A stretch of DNA of 64,000 bases. Source: Argyresthia goedartella. Lineage: Eukaryota > Arthropoda > Insecta > Lepidoptera > Argyresthiidae. Where the stretch lies: the NCBI GenBank assembly GCA_949825045.1, contig OX463815.1, positions 28,077,356 to 28,141,355 on the forward strand. The letters are read 5' to 3'. Shown here one piece after another: positions 24,001 through 34,984 of the stretch. A model generated the notes under the pieces. The model saw nothing but the letters and a program-made list of their open reading frames with translations. It had not been told where the DNA came from and did no database searches. The position numbers and the translations under genes are program-made. Positions within the stretch are counted from its first letter, which is position 1; each line of letters opens with the position of its first letter.

Positions 24001-24982
24001 CTGACCCATCAAAAACAACTCGAATCTTGCCGGTAGGGGTTCGCAGGACGGCATGGTGTGGAAGGAAACAATGATCCTCAGATCTCCAGTCCACACCCGA
24101 TACCGACATGTGTCCTAACGACTCATACTCCCTTATGAAATCGACGTACTTTTGTTTAAATACGGCGTCCCTTGACATCCTACGCTCCATCGACATCAAT
24201 CTCGTCTCAGCCATCTTCCTAGATTCTCCTAGTGGCGGTCGATCGGCCCTGAAAGGCAGTCGAGTTACAAAACGACCAGAACGAAGGCGACCATTACTAT
24301 TCTGGTAAAACAACTCGCACTCTTCTTCGTCTGCGTCGACTCGACGAACGGTGGGAGGTTCCTCTATCTCCCAGAAACGTTGGATAGCGTCTGACAACGC
24401 TGAGCGAATAAGTATGCCATCTGACTCGGCAGGCCTAACCATTGGCAATGCCGGACCCATGATCACGTGACCAAACTTAGTATCCACAGCAATCAACCCG
24501 TCCGGCTGAAGAACTCGCCGATCCGACAACAGAAACCTACCCAGAACGTCTGCTCCCAGTAGCAGGTCGACCGGGGCTGGAGTGTCAAAATCGGGATCCG
24601 CCAACTTGAGTCCTGATGTCAGGAATCGAACGGCCGGATTCAACTTCACCAAGGGGTGTCTGCCCATGACATGCGTCATTACTAAAGCTTGCACGGATGT
24701 TTTTGTCAAAATGTCATAACGTGGAGAGAACGTGATCACCGATTGACCAACTACATTCGTAACCGTAACATTCCCCACGCCCCGTATTGATTTATTATAC
24801 CTATTTACCTTGAGGCCCAACCATTTTGCTAAATCATTCGATACAATGCAGCCCTGAGCTCCAGAATCTAATAGGGCGCGAACGTATGTTGGGTTGCCCG
24901 CCAAATCCCAAACAAGCACAGAGGCGATCGGTAACACCACCGTCTCCGGTTGGGGGGCAACAAATTGTTGGGCCGCAAATTC
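21082..24982 (-). pseudogene. pol: BEL/Pao pol (protease, RT, RNase H, integrase), frameshifted
   Basis: The pol frame continues from gag after one stop. Segment 1 (22796-24982) has the aspartic protease motif LLDSGAQ, RT with YVDDVC (codons at about 23642-23656) and RNase H with FCDAS, LELSGA and WTDSQ. The frame breaks at an A6 run (22831-22836). Segment 2 (22408-22830) covers HVPGELNPSDCASRG. A second shift near 22445 leads to segment 3 (21188-22477): integrase with H101, H106, C136, C139 and acidic residues D171, D237, E289, then the GHFLIGQPL block. A third shift at a C run (21199-21203) cuts off the last 40 residues, whose frame ends at the stop at 21082. It would act in cytoplasmic particles and the nucleus. 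The shifts at homopolymers could be assembly errors. Confidence 0.9.
22761..22817. repeat. perfect hairpin inside pol, 25-bp arms
   Basis: Arms 22761-22785 and 22793-22817 are exact reverse complements around the 7-base loop CAGTGGG. The palindrome lies in open pol reading frame between RNase H and the HVPGE block. Confidence 0.92.
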
Positions 24983-26698
24983 CTAGCGAGGGCCCCCGGG
25001 GCCCCAATCTGCCTGTAACCGATCAGGTATGCAGCTATACGCCAGAGGGTCCCATTGTACAAATGGCCCACGCGCCGGTTCCATTGCCACCCTACGACGC
25101 CCCGTAAAGGGGGGTGGGCGTGAATTCAACCGTGGCCGCTCCATGAGCGGGGGGGACATCACATGTGACCGACGAGGACGAGGCGACGAGCGGGGCGACA
25201 ACTGAGGCGGCGTCCGAACCGCACCCGCATAGCTCGAAGGTGTCCCATGCCACCCGCCCGTTACGGCCTGCTCAACACACCCAATGTCCCGCTGAGTCGG
25301 ATGCTGAGTCGCAACCGAAAACTCAGGGCCCCCCATGTAATGATCCTGAGTGCGGCCCTGCACCCTAGTACTTCCCTGTGCACGTGGGGACGTTGGCCCC
25401 TGAGTTGCGCTCCGAGTCGCAAACGAATTCTCAGGGCCCCATGCCGTGTCACCCTGGGTACGGCCCTGTGGTGGCTGTTGGCCGGACCGGTTCATGCACA
25501 ACAGATTGTTGTGGGCCCCACCACAATATCCGCACATTTGTGTGCGCGTGCAGTCCCTAGCCATGTGTGGCCCGAGGCACAGGAAACACCAGCTCCGCTG
25601 CTTGGCCATCCGGCGCCGTCCCTGAACCCTAAGTTCCCCGAACTTATTGCAATTGGCCACAGCATGGCCAATCTGCCTACAACATGGGCAGGTCTCACCA
25701 TGTGGGGTCAATGCACACACAGTCCCATATGACTGCCGGTTGGTGCGGTCCTTCCTCGTCGGAGGGCCCCTACTCACAGCGCTCCCGGCAGCTCTCTGTG
25801 GCTCCGAAGGATGGGTGACCGTCAACCCCAAATTCTCTGCCCGTCGAGCCTCCTCTTCCAAAAATCCGACCAAGTCGGAGAAGGCGGGCAGGTCCTCGGC
25901 CGACCTCCCGTGAGACTGTTCGAAACGAGTCTGCACGTCAGCGGGTAGGCGGGAAAGTACAATGTACAACAGTAAGTACGACCATTCACCAACCGGAAGT
26001 CCAAGATTCTCTAGAGCCTTGGTGACGGACAACAATGGGTTCAAAACCTCCGTCTGTATGGCCCCGACCTTGTTCACAACCGGAATGCTTAACAAACGGT
26101 TCAGTTGGGCATCGGCCAACCTCCGTTTGTTGTGGTAACGTCTGACCAACAATTGCCTGGCCGTCTCATAGTTACCCTCCGTAACTGTCAAATGAACGAC
26201 CAGCTCCCTAGGTTCACCCCTCAATGCTGCCACCAGCTGAGCCATCTTGACAGACTTGGTAATGTCCGATCGCATGTGCACCAAACTGTCGAACAGATTG
26301 ATGAAGCTCATCCATTCACCGGTCACGCCGTCAAAGGTAGGCATAGTTATGGCAGGTAACCTGGACCCCGATCCCTGATGCGGCAGAGGTGCTTCAATGT
26401 CACCATCATGGCTGGACTCGCGCTGTCTACGTATGTCCGCAGCCTTCTGCGTGATAGTAGTTGCCATCTCCATACATTGGTCGACATCCCCTATCAACCG
26501 TGACAGCCTGTCAGGTGCACAACCATCAACTGATTCCGCCTGCGCGGACAATTCGAGCACCCTATTGTAACGTTCCTTAACGTCCATAGACCGCTCCAAT
26601 ACCACATCATGCCTATCTAAACGGTCTATCAGACCGTGTGCGGAGGAAAACCATCTGAGTTCCTTAGAAACACCCTTCTGGATTTCAGATAACGACAT
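24983..26698 (-). CDS. gag: BEL/Pao Gag, capsid and three zinc knuckles
   Basis: A 571-residue protein from ATG 26698. Residues 118-270 hold the capsid-like block typical of BEL Gag (MPTFDGVTGEWMSFINLFDS, then AALRGEPR). Three CCHC-type zinc knuckles follow: C337-C340-H345-C350, C371-C374-H378-C383 and C389-C392-H396-C401. A proline/arginine/glycine-rich tail with GRTQ-type repeats ends at a TAG (24983-24985). Gag forms the particle and binds the RNA. The stop is followed in the same frame by 14 codons and then the protease, so Gag and Pol share one frame, as in usual BEL elements, apart from this single codon. Confidence 0.92.
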   Translation of the reverse strand: MSLSEIQKGVSKELRWFSSAHGLIDRLDRHDVVLERSMDVKERYNRVLELSAQAESVDGCAPDRLSRLIGDVDQCMEMATTITQKAADIRRQRESSHDGDIEAPLPHQGSGSRLPAITMPTFDGVTGEWMSFINLFDSLVHMRSDITKSVKMAQLVAALRGEPRELVVHLTVTEGNYETARQLLVRRYHNKRRLADAQLNRLLSIPVVNKVGAIQTEVLNPLLSVTKALENLGLPVGEWSYLLLYIVLSRLPADVQTRFEQSHGRSAEDLPAFSDLVGFLEEEARRAENLGLTVTHPSEPQRAAGSAVSRGPPTRKDRTNRQSYGTVCALTPHGETCPCCRQIGHAVANCNKFGELRVQGRRRMAKQRSWCFLCLGPHMARDCTRTQMCGYCGGAHNNLLCMNRSGQQPPQGRTQGDTAWGPENSFATRSATQGPTSPRAQGSTRVQGRTQDHYMGGPEFSVATQHPTQRDIGCVEQAVTGGWHGTPSSYAGAVRTPPQLSPRSSPRPRRSHVMSPPLMERPRLNSRPPPFTGRRRVAMEPARGPFVQWDPLAYSCIPDRLQADWGPGGPR

Positions 26699-27240
26699 GA
26701 TCGGAACGATACTTACTCACAATTTGCAGTAACTCAATTTTATTGGACCCTCCAGTTTATAACCCAAACGAGGGAACCCTAAACTATAACTTAAACAATG
26801 TTGTTTTCCTTAAACAATAGGAACCGAGTTTTATATCTATATAAATTCTGTAAATAACAATTTAGTTTCCCTTTATCATTATAACACACACAGGTAGTCA
26901 ATATTAGTTCAAGTTATAAATTGCTATAAACTGAAAACAATGTAATAGCCTGCTATCAATAGATGTAACTACCTATGTTAACCAAAACATTCATTCAATA
27001 GCATTACTAGACCACTAATAGATTGACTAACTGGTAATTCAATGCAAATTTCAATTCAATATCTGTCTGTCTACTACCAGCAATAGACCTATAGCTTACA
27101 ATACTACCAATCTATGTGGATATAGGAACAACAACCAAGTTACCTAACCGCCTATACCTACAAATTGATAGTCCCAAATCGTGCCTTCCTGGAGCCCTTG
27201 ACGGCTGCAAATCTCAGGAAGCCACGCTCTAGCTACCAAA
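26699..27240 (-). other. 5' leader of the BEL/Pao element
   Basis: Non-coding leader between the 5' LTR and gag. On the minus strand it begins TTTGGTAGCTAGAGCGTGG next to the LTR, the place where a tRNA primer site is expected; I could not match the tRNA. Confidence 0.7.
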
Positions 27241-27785
27241 TGTTCAGGCTTCTCAGCACCTAATGACCTCGTAGGGGCCCATGAGCTACGAGGTAGCGTG
27301 ACGATCAGGTGCCAAGAAGTGATGAACGTCGGCGATTCACCGAGCTGAAGTTATGTGGGGTAGATCTAACCTGGTCTGTGCTTCGGTCCCGTCAACCTCC
27401 TGTCTCTCTGCAAGGCCCGGGTGCACCCTAGGCTCTTCTTGGTAGACAGGTTCTTCAGCCAACCAGGTATGACTGGCGGGCCAGCGTGGTAGCACAGTGT
27501 CCAACACAGGTTATGTTTCTACTGGTAAATACATATCGGGCACGAAAATCCGAACTTTATCTGGTTCGAGAGACAATGGCACACTCAGCTATATTAACAA
27601 TCCTGAGGGAATCCCGAATACATTCCAGATGCCATGCGATTTAATTTCAACACCCTAATCAAAACGCGTTTACATTGCGAGGGCTTTCGTCTGTCAGTTG
27701 TCAAAAACTGCGAGATTGACAGCTAACGTCAAATTAAAATGACCGTTCAGAAACCATCGATCGAATATCGATTTGGAATCGAACA
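27241..27785 (-). repeat. 5' LTR of the BEL/Pao element
   Basis: 545 bp, carrying the promoter in principle. It differs from the other LTR at about seven sites (for example CACAGGTTATG against CACATGTTATG). Confidence 0.93.
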
Positions 27786-27790
27786 GGTAT

Positions 27791-28285
27791 AGTGGGGTGA
27801 AAACGTCTTTTCTAGAAGGACCACGCGGGACCACGCCCTCGTCATACCTCGCGCCACGAATTAAGAGCGCTGGGCGACGTTGGCGGGAATTACTGCGCAT
27901 ATATACAGGTATTGAAAAGTGACTACTGCGCATTCAAGGCCACCGCCCTTGTGGCGCCCATAACTCGTGGCGCGACGTATACCCTACGTGAACGTAGCGG
28001 TATCAGGAGTGGTAGTTTGTGAGGTTGTCAGCCTATATGAAGCATTCCAGCAGACCCGACCTCGTCACAAATCACTTCATTTTCATATCGAGTGTTGTAC
28101 TTATACCTATAGTATAGATAGTTGTTTGTGATCGTATATCGGAGATCGCAGCGATTCAGAGATTATGGTGGGATGTATTTTGCTAGTTTCTAGCAGGTAC
28201 TAGTAATTTATCAACTTAGCTTCTGGAACAACGGAAGAAAAGAGTGTCGACATAAATAATGTCCGCCATCAACTTTTCCCATGTT
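27791..28285. other. non-coding DNA, locally GC-rich
   Basis: No gene. Inverted CGCGCCACGA/TCGTGGCGCG motifs at about 27849 and 27966 hint at an old inverted-repeat element. Confidence 0.35.
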
Positions 28286-28391
28286 AACCTGGTTTGCTGG
28301 CAGAGATCTCTTATTAGAGATAAGCTCGCCTTTGTACACATTTTTATGTAACTCTTGTTTTTATACGATTTGTGTGCGATAAATGTATTTG
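28286..28391 (+). repeat. LINE 3' untranslated tail (GGTTTGCTGGCAGAGATCTC)
   Basis: The same tail follows the LINE frame at 42769-43553 and also occurs alone at 45966-46062: GCTGGAAGAGATCTC..TTAGAGATAAGC, then CTTTGTA and TGTGTGCAATAAA. It is therefore a severely 5'-truncated LINE copy. Confidence 0.75.
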
Positions 28392-28462
28392 CAGTTGCTA
28401 ATTAATAGAAATTAATCTAGTGAAGTCGTTACTTAGTTAAGAATGATTTCTAGTTTTAAGTA

Positions 28463-28960
28463 AAATTCAAAAATTCAAAAATTCAAAATTCAAAAAGAGT
28501 CTATTTCCATAAGAAACACATAGGTAACATTTGGAGAATGTCAAATCTTAAACTAACACATGTATAAGGTACAGGAAAATATAGAACTCAATTTGAATTC
28601 CGTCACCTCAATGTTTTAGATGCTGGAGGCAAAGAGGCGACTAGAAACCTCCAGCTTTATACGTTATTTTTTACAGAATTGGAGCAAACACCTTCCCAAG
28701 CTTTCTTGTCTTCTACATAATCTGATATTTTGTAGTAACCTTTTTTACATAAGTGATTTTAACAACATTTTTAAATTTATTTACAGGCAATTCTTATAAC
28801 TCAGTCGGTATTTTGTTGTAAAAGCGAATACAAGAAAGATTATAAGTTTTTGGAAATAAATTGTAATATCTTACAAAGTAGGGTGTAAAGAATATTGACA
28901 AGTATTAAAATCACCTTTGTCAGATGTCGTTAGATTGGTAGACAGATGACAAAGCCTTTA
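28463..28960 (-). pseudogene. LINE tail, jockey-like RT C-terminus, minus strand
   Basis: The minus strand reads a decayed frame with KGYYKISDYVEDKKAWEGVC, homologous to the C-terminus at 42331-42678 (GYYRISDYLEDRCPWE). The 3' end is a simple-sequence tail of TTTTTGAATTT units (28463-28496). Stops interrupt the frame. Confidence 0.75.
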
Positions 28961-29653
28961 GAATAAGTTCCAAAGTGCCGTCGCCGCCGACCGAAAGTTC
29001 GCTACGTGTCCCGAATCGCAAGCGCCGATATAACTCGCTTACCCAAATGAGGAACTAGCTATTTATCGGATATCTCCTCGTATCCACTCGAACAATACCG
29101 GATCGGCAAGTTTCTCGTAGTCGCACTGTACCTACCGACTATCGAGTCTTGAGCCGCGCTTCATCTGCAAAGTTCTCTAATTACTGCCAAACACTGCCTT
29201 TAGTCCTGGAGTCAAATTCACATTTGTGTTTACACGACCATTTGACTTGATCTCCAGTTAATATTGAAACTGTCTGATTGCCTTAATGCTGTGTTCAAAT
29301 TTATTGTTTGTCTGTCAATGTTATGTGTCTTGTAACGTGAATTCAGAATAAACCTGTTTCTAATCTTCTATACTAAATAAAGTACTTTGTTTTAAAGGTC
29401 GCTAGAAAATAGGTTGAATTATGATATCAATTTGTTTATAACCGTGAACCTGCCATTGTCAAAATATTAGATGTCTGACTGTCACGCCACCATAACATGA
29501 CTTTTATCCGGCGTGTTTTCGGTGCTTGGTCAGTATTTCCTAGCCATCCAGTACCCACAAATACAATACAAATAGCTATACTTTTTTCAAAATACCTTAA
29601 CTGGTTTGGTTGAAAGCTGCTGATAATATTTAGTTTCAGGCCTAAGGCCACTA
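28961..29653. other. non-coding DNA
   Basis: Nothing supported. Confidence 0.3.
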
Positions 29654-29662
29654 TTTCATATT

Positions 29663-30006
29663 GGCAACAAATATAATGATCAACAAAATATTTTTTTCCT
29701 ACCCAAAATGGATAAATGAACACCAAAAGTTGCAAAAAACATCAGGGAAAAATACTGCGGTAGCTTAGGTGAAGGGTAAAGGGGATGAGCGAAGCGAAGC
29801 CCCTTTTATCCTTCGTGTTAGGTTGAACATGTAAGAACAACAAAACACACTTAAAACACAAACTTAAAAGTACACAAAACATAAAAAGAAGTTTGGTGAT
29901 CATTTATCCAAACACAATTTGGTGGACATTTATCCATTCTGGCAGTCATTTCGAATTTATTGGTAGTAAAATAGGTGCGTTTTTGATAATCGTTTAAACA
30001 TAAGCC
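29663..30006 (+). mobile_element. Family-A non-autonomous element, copy 3
   Basis: 344 bp, same orientation as copy 2. It has a perfect 9-bp target duplication TTTCATATT (29654-29662 and 30007-30015). Ends GGCAAC... and ...ATAAGCC and the core at about 29727-29890 match the other copies closely. Confidence 0.9.
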
Positions 30007-30015
30007 TTTCATATT

Positions 30016-31690
30016 TTATATGGTGTTGTCAAAGTTAGTCGAGGAATAATGTTGACTCGCATGTAAAGTAGTGTTGTCTATCAAATTGTAGTGCTTACAA
30101 TTAATATTATTATTATCGGCCTCAAACTGTAGCCTTATTATGTTATTCTGACGTCTGGAATTTTTCATTTGAACAATCGAACAATCAAAAGACAGCCGTT
30201 TTTAAATAATTGTCCGGTTAAATATCCTAGATGTCAGGTGATGATAAGGCTAAGGGCGTTTCAAGAGTTTCAACACAGCCGTGAATTTGACACTTAGCTG
30301 TCCCTACCCCAACTTGGAGTTACCTAAGCCGAGTTATGTTATTACAAACCCGCTGCGGAATAGTAACACTGCTCCGAGAAACTTGCTTTAATATATCTAC
30401 ACCCTCATACAGGACAATATGAGGCGATTTGGACCCCACATTGACATAAGCGAGGCCGAATTTCCATCGCGGACTTCGCACAATAGATGGAGCTCGCAAT
30501 ATGAATGAAATAACACACAGTTTTGTCCTTAGAACAATGCAGCCGGGATATAAAAAAACAATGGCTTTTATTGTTCGCTGTTCTTGAATAAATCTGTGTC
30601 GAGGAAGATCTTTTCCGCAGACAATACTGAAGCTGTGGACCAACGTTAGTTTGTTTTCAATCTGCGGAAAGTGGAAAACGCCTTTATATTGCTTACTTCT
30701 CATGCCTTTCCCGGGAATCATAATTTTATTTAGAATCTGTGCACAAAGAGAACTCTTTCCGCTGCTACGTCCGAGTGGCACCGGGGTCCGAAATAGAAAA
30801 ATGACTGACTCGAAACACAATTAGCATTCATAAATCAAGCGCGCAAAAGAATAATAGCGGCTCTATCATTTACGCGGATCGTAGATGGGAGCCCATCAAA
30901 GGCTTCTGATAAATGATGTTTGCCGATCCTCGTATGGTACGCAACAGCCGGTATTTTTGCCGCCCTCGCCCCATCCAACAAATGGATGCACCACTTTATC
31001 CATAAATCATATTGACTGAGGCGGACCAACACGCGAGCAAATCGAAAAATATGCTCAATGGAGATATCGGTATATACCCGTACGTTCAACGCGATATCCT
31101 CCTGATACCCCTTTTAGCCGTTTTGTCGTGCTTATTTCCTGTGTCATAGGGATTACGGTTGTATTGCTTTGGAGTAAGTAGACCTGTGACTGATAGTACC
31201 TGACCGATGAACTGCCTATATCTGAAGGTCGCAATTTGCGTAAACGCTGCGAGTTATGATAGGATAACGCGTTGTAATCTTCACGTCTCTTTGTTAGGTA
31301 CTTCAGTCTTAAATGTGTATGCCAAATGATTATTAATAGATATTTCAAGAGAGTGAGCCATAATTTTACCAATAAAGACCAAAGTGCAACTATAATATCT
31401 TTAAAAAAACGTATCTCATCAAGGATTATTATATTCTTTGTTGCTGGCATTATTTCTGTAAGTAAACGTTCCGTATTTCAACGTTAGTATGGTAGAATTT
31501 TAGGAGAAGTGTCACTCAAAACATGTGGACCCTGTCATATTGCGGTGACAGAGTAAGTCTCCAACCATCAGTTACTGTCTCACAGACTTTTTATATGTAT
31601 TTCTCAAAATAGGTCTAAGTTTTTAATAATTCTGTTTTAGAAGGACATATGACGATTTACCTCCTCAAACCATGAGACCTTAATATCCGT
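30016..31690. other. unassigned; three adjacent minus-strand open frames
   Basis: Open frames of 166, 84 and 131 codons lie one after another on the minus strand (30320-30820, 30835-31089, 31055-31450). I recognise no domain. They may be chance or a decayed insertion. Confidence 0.3.
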
Positions 31691-31694
31691 ATTT

Positions 31695-31900
31695 TAAACC
31701 GACTTGAAAAAAGGAGGGCGTTCTCAATTAAATGGTTTTTTTTATGTTTGTTACCTCAAAACTGGTACTATTTATGAAACGATTTCAAAAATCCTTTTTT
31801 TATTTGGAAGGGTGACCTTTCAGTTTGGCCCCATTTTTTTAAAATGAGAAATCGGTCCAGTAGTTTGATTTCTAAAACAAAAAGAATGGAATTTTGATAT
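31695..31900 (+). repeat. lepidopteran repeat beginning CCGACTTGAAAAAAGGAGG
   Basis: A widespread repeat in Lepidoptera, from memory of the family. A diverged inverted part (ACTACTGGATCGATTTCTAA) is at 37138-37260 in this window. Confidence 0.6.
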
Positions 31901-32173
31901 CACCATATAAAGAAAATTGCATATTATTGCTTTACTGTATCGTAACAGTGGTGTTTAAGGTCATTGTGATAAGATGAATTCTGACTATAAGTTTTCGTTT
32001 ATTTTATGTAATATGTGGGGACTCGACTGTCAGTTTTCGCGTATTTTGAAGACGTTCGCATCCCGAGAGGGGAGGAAGAAATAGGGCTAGTTTTTTTTTT
32101 GAGTTTTTAACTTGGTGAATATTAGTGGTGTTTACGTTCTTTATCATGAAATGAGATGCAATCTGTTTTTTTT

Positions 32174-32360
32174 GGGTTCCGCACCCAAAGGGTAAAACGG
32201 GACCCTATTACTAAGACTCCTCTGTCCGTCCGTCCGTCCGTCCGTCCGAACGTCTGTCACCAGGCTGTATCTCATGTACCTTGATAGTTAGACCGTTGAA
32301 ATTTTCACAGATGATGTATTTATATTGCCGCTATAACAACAAATACTAAACAACAGAATA
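32174..32360 (+). repeat. GGGTTCCGCACCC repeat with (GTCC)n microsatellite, copy 1
   Basis: Contains ACGGGACCCTATTACTAAG, a (GTCC)n run at 32224-32248, CACCAGGCTGTATCTCATG and TTGCCGCTATAACAACAAAT. Further copies are at 38160-38420 (plus) and 55895-56080 (minus). Confidence 0.8.
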
Positions 32361-32639
32361 AAGGAATTCCTTTTAAGGAGGAAAAGGAGTTTAGTTCGAT
32401 TCACTTGCTTTCACACAGAGGTTGTGTGAGAAAATAATTAATCCTGGCGATCCTAATCAGGATAATAAGATAAACTTATGAAATTATTACATTGTCGCTG
32501 ATTTAAGATTTAAGGTTATATTAATAATTATTTTTAACTTTTTAGTTCGAAGTGCTTAAAAGCGTGTTTTTTAGTTTTTTTAAACTATATTTATTTAAAG
32601 TTTTCAACTTGGTGAATTATCATTCCGAAAAGCCAGTTC

Positions 32640-34980
32640 GTTACACACATTTACTCAAAATTCTTTTGCATTATCTACGCAATGACTGAACATACCTTCT
32701 ATGACAGTTGAGCAACGATGGAAACTCACTGATTGGAAACCGTCAGATACGGAGCATGTCGTCGGCAGCGGGCGCCGGGCGGTCGGTGAATATCGATGAC
32801 AAAAAAATGACAGGCTACGCTTTCAGACGTTCACTTGTTTCATTCGAATTTCGAGCAACAGTCGATCGCTACAAATTGGAGTGAAATCGAAATTTCTGTA
32901 TTTTCTTATTCCCAAACTGTGTTCTGAATACTTCTGAAAATAAGTACACGCCAATGGGTTTTAATTTTCAATTATTACTACCCATATTATTTGCGACATA
33001 ATTATACTTGCAAAACCATCTAAGAATGCTCTCATAGATTTGTCTCTTAATTTCGCAACTACTTATAAAGCCAAGCCTGCTTCCCCAGCCTTGTGCTGAA
33101 GTAACACAAGATATTATGCTGGGAAAAATATTATTTTCCTCGGAACTCGACGTTTATCCCGCGCCGTTCTAGCGGGGGCGGTAAACAAAGGCGGGGGGTC
33201 GCGGGGAGGGGGCGCAGGACCTGCAAGCGACTCCCTCATTCCGAGACAAAAGACGGCTGCAATCGCAAGCTGCTATCGATATCAAGCAGCCAGGTGCGAC
33301 AGAGTCGGCAAACTTTATAGACATATCTGAGTTGGGTAGAGTGAGGGGTTAAGACGCAAAAATCGACTTGCTTGAGAGCTCATACGCACGACGAAGAATG
33401 ATTTTTCTGCCGCGAGCAGTTTTCCGCGATAATGAGTCACTTGACGAAGCCATTGTTACTGAAATAATGTGCGCAGCATGTGAGAGTGGAAGAGGAAATT
33501 AAATGTTCCCACAAAACCTCGCTTTGAAGCGTTTATGCATTCCACCCGTCATTATGTGTCCTATTTGCACAAAGACAGCCCCGCCCGAAAAATGTGTTTC
33601 GAAAAAGACGATACGAATTTCGCGACGGTGCTAGTCGGTTCAACTTTTGCACACGTGCACTTCAATCAGGCTCGGCTTTTTGTTACAAAAATAGAGCTCA
33701 GTAGTTTCGTGTATGGAGCGGCGAGGTCGCATTGTCCCGGGGTCGGGGCCTACAGGTAATCTGAGGCAGGTAAATAGTCTGCCTGTAATTAGCTGTGTCA
33801 GGAGTCAGGCTGACGTGGCGACAAAGCTACGCGCTTTGAGCCGTGCGCCGCGTAAGCCAGGCGTGAACTCCCAGTTGATACTAGCTACGGTGCTACGCTG
33901 CCGCTACGGCGTAGACGGCGTGTAGATAATAAGTTGGCATAGCACATTTTATGCGATGGTTTCATGATGATTTAGCTATTTTTTTAGTCCGTCCACCCCA
34001 GTAAAAAGGCTCGAGGTCGTCCCGCTATCTCCGACTAGGTCTGCCCCTAGATTTAGATTTAGCAATAGAGAATATATATATTTTCCATTATTCAAGTCAA
34101 CTAAGGGAATCAGTAATAGAATTCTGTCAGTCGATGAGCTAAAATCTTGTCACATAGATTTGTCTTCATTTTATTCAATCTACAAAACAACGTCACGTCT
34201 TTTCTCGTACGGGAAAGTAGCGAAGTCACATTTACGCCCAGGAGGCCAGGGGGCTTATCCTTTTTTTCAGAAAGAAACTACAAATAGGGTTTTCCTATGT
34301 CGATTTTACATATCACTGAAACAAAAGTGCCTCCAGAATGACCGTAGACAATTCTGTATAACAACTATAAATGCACAATGACCTTTTTGCAATTGGCGAA
34401 AACTAAAAGTACCTAATACAATTTCATCACTTAGTCAAAAATATCGCCTTATTTAAGATTCGCTGTAATCATGTCTGTGGGTTTTGTTTAGAAATAAAAT
34501 ATGGCAACTTTTCACTGATTGATATTCCTCTTAACATCTGACTTCTTTAGCTGGACGTGACCGTATTATAAGTGGCTGGGAGCTAGCTCATCGCCGCAGC
34601 TATGGAAACAAAGGACTCCTGACAATGTTTTTATCATCGTTCTAACGTTCTTAAAGCTTCATCGATATATGTATTTATAAAGCTTTCGTTACCGGTTTCT
34701 AAAGCGAAGAGGTCGGTCCGGGTGGTGCAGTCAGATGATTGGATTGTCTTTTGAGTTTCAATCACATCGCAGGCCAGTCGTCGATGTCAAGACGAGCAGA
34801 GGGGAAGGAGAGGGGAGGGGAGAAAGCTAGAAGCGGGTGCGATTATCCAGTCGTCAGCGAATGCAACTTGTCTAGAGGGGAAGAAACTACGACAGGTTTC
34901 ACCAAATATGGTGGTAAAACCAGAGCCCGGATAACCCCTGAACATCCCAGTCATCGGGTTACTCATTCGGTAGGCAAATT
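32640..34980. other. mainly non-repetitive DNA with CpG-rich patches
   Basis: No known repeat was recognised. Patches at 32750-32800, 33160-33230 and 33700-33920 are rich in CG. Open frames there are short and show no domain. This could hold a promoter, a 5' exon or an enhancer of a host gene. Confidence 0.35.
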
Positions 34981-34984
34981 TCAT

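Larger units (their letters stand above)
20505..27785 (-). mobile_element. BEL/Pao LTR retrotransposon, full length, minus strand
   Basis: Two 545-bp LTRs (20505-21049 and 27241-27785) differ at about seven positions by eye. They are flanked by a 5-bp target duplication GGTAT (20500-20504 and 27786-27790). Read on the minus strand the order is LTR, leader, gag, protease, RT, RNase H, integrase, LTR. This is the BEL/Pao order, with integrase last and no visible env. The LTRs read TGTTCGAT...CCTGAACA on the minus strand. A purine-rich tract GGGCGGGTGAT directly precedes the 3' LTR (21050-21060). High LTR identity suggests recent insertion, yet pol carries three frameshifts and gag-pol is split by one stop. 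Confidence 0.95.

Noticed and set aside
25165..25732. plus-strand frames of 60-161 codons
   Set aside because: They are shadows of the GC-rich BEL gag on the minus strand.
30320..30820. P-loop-like GRSSGKSSL in a minus-strand frame
   Set aside because: Spacing is one residue short of the Walker A pattern and nothing else of an ATPase is visible.
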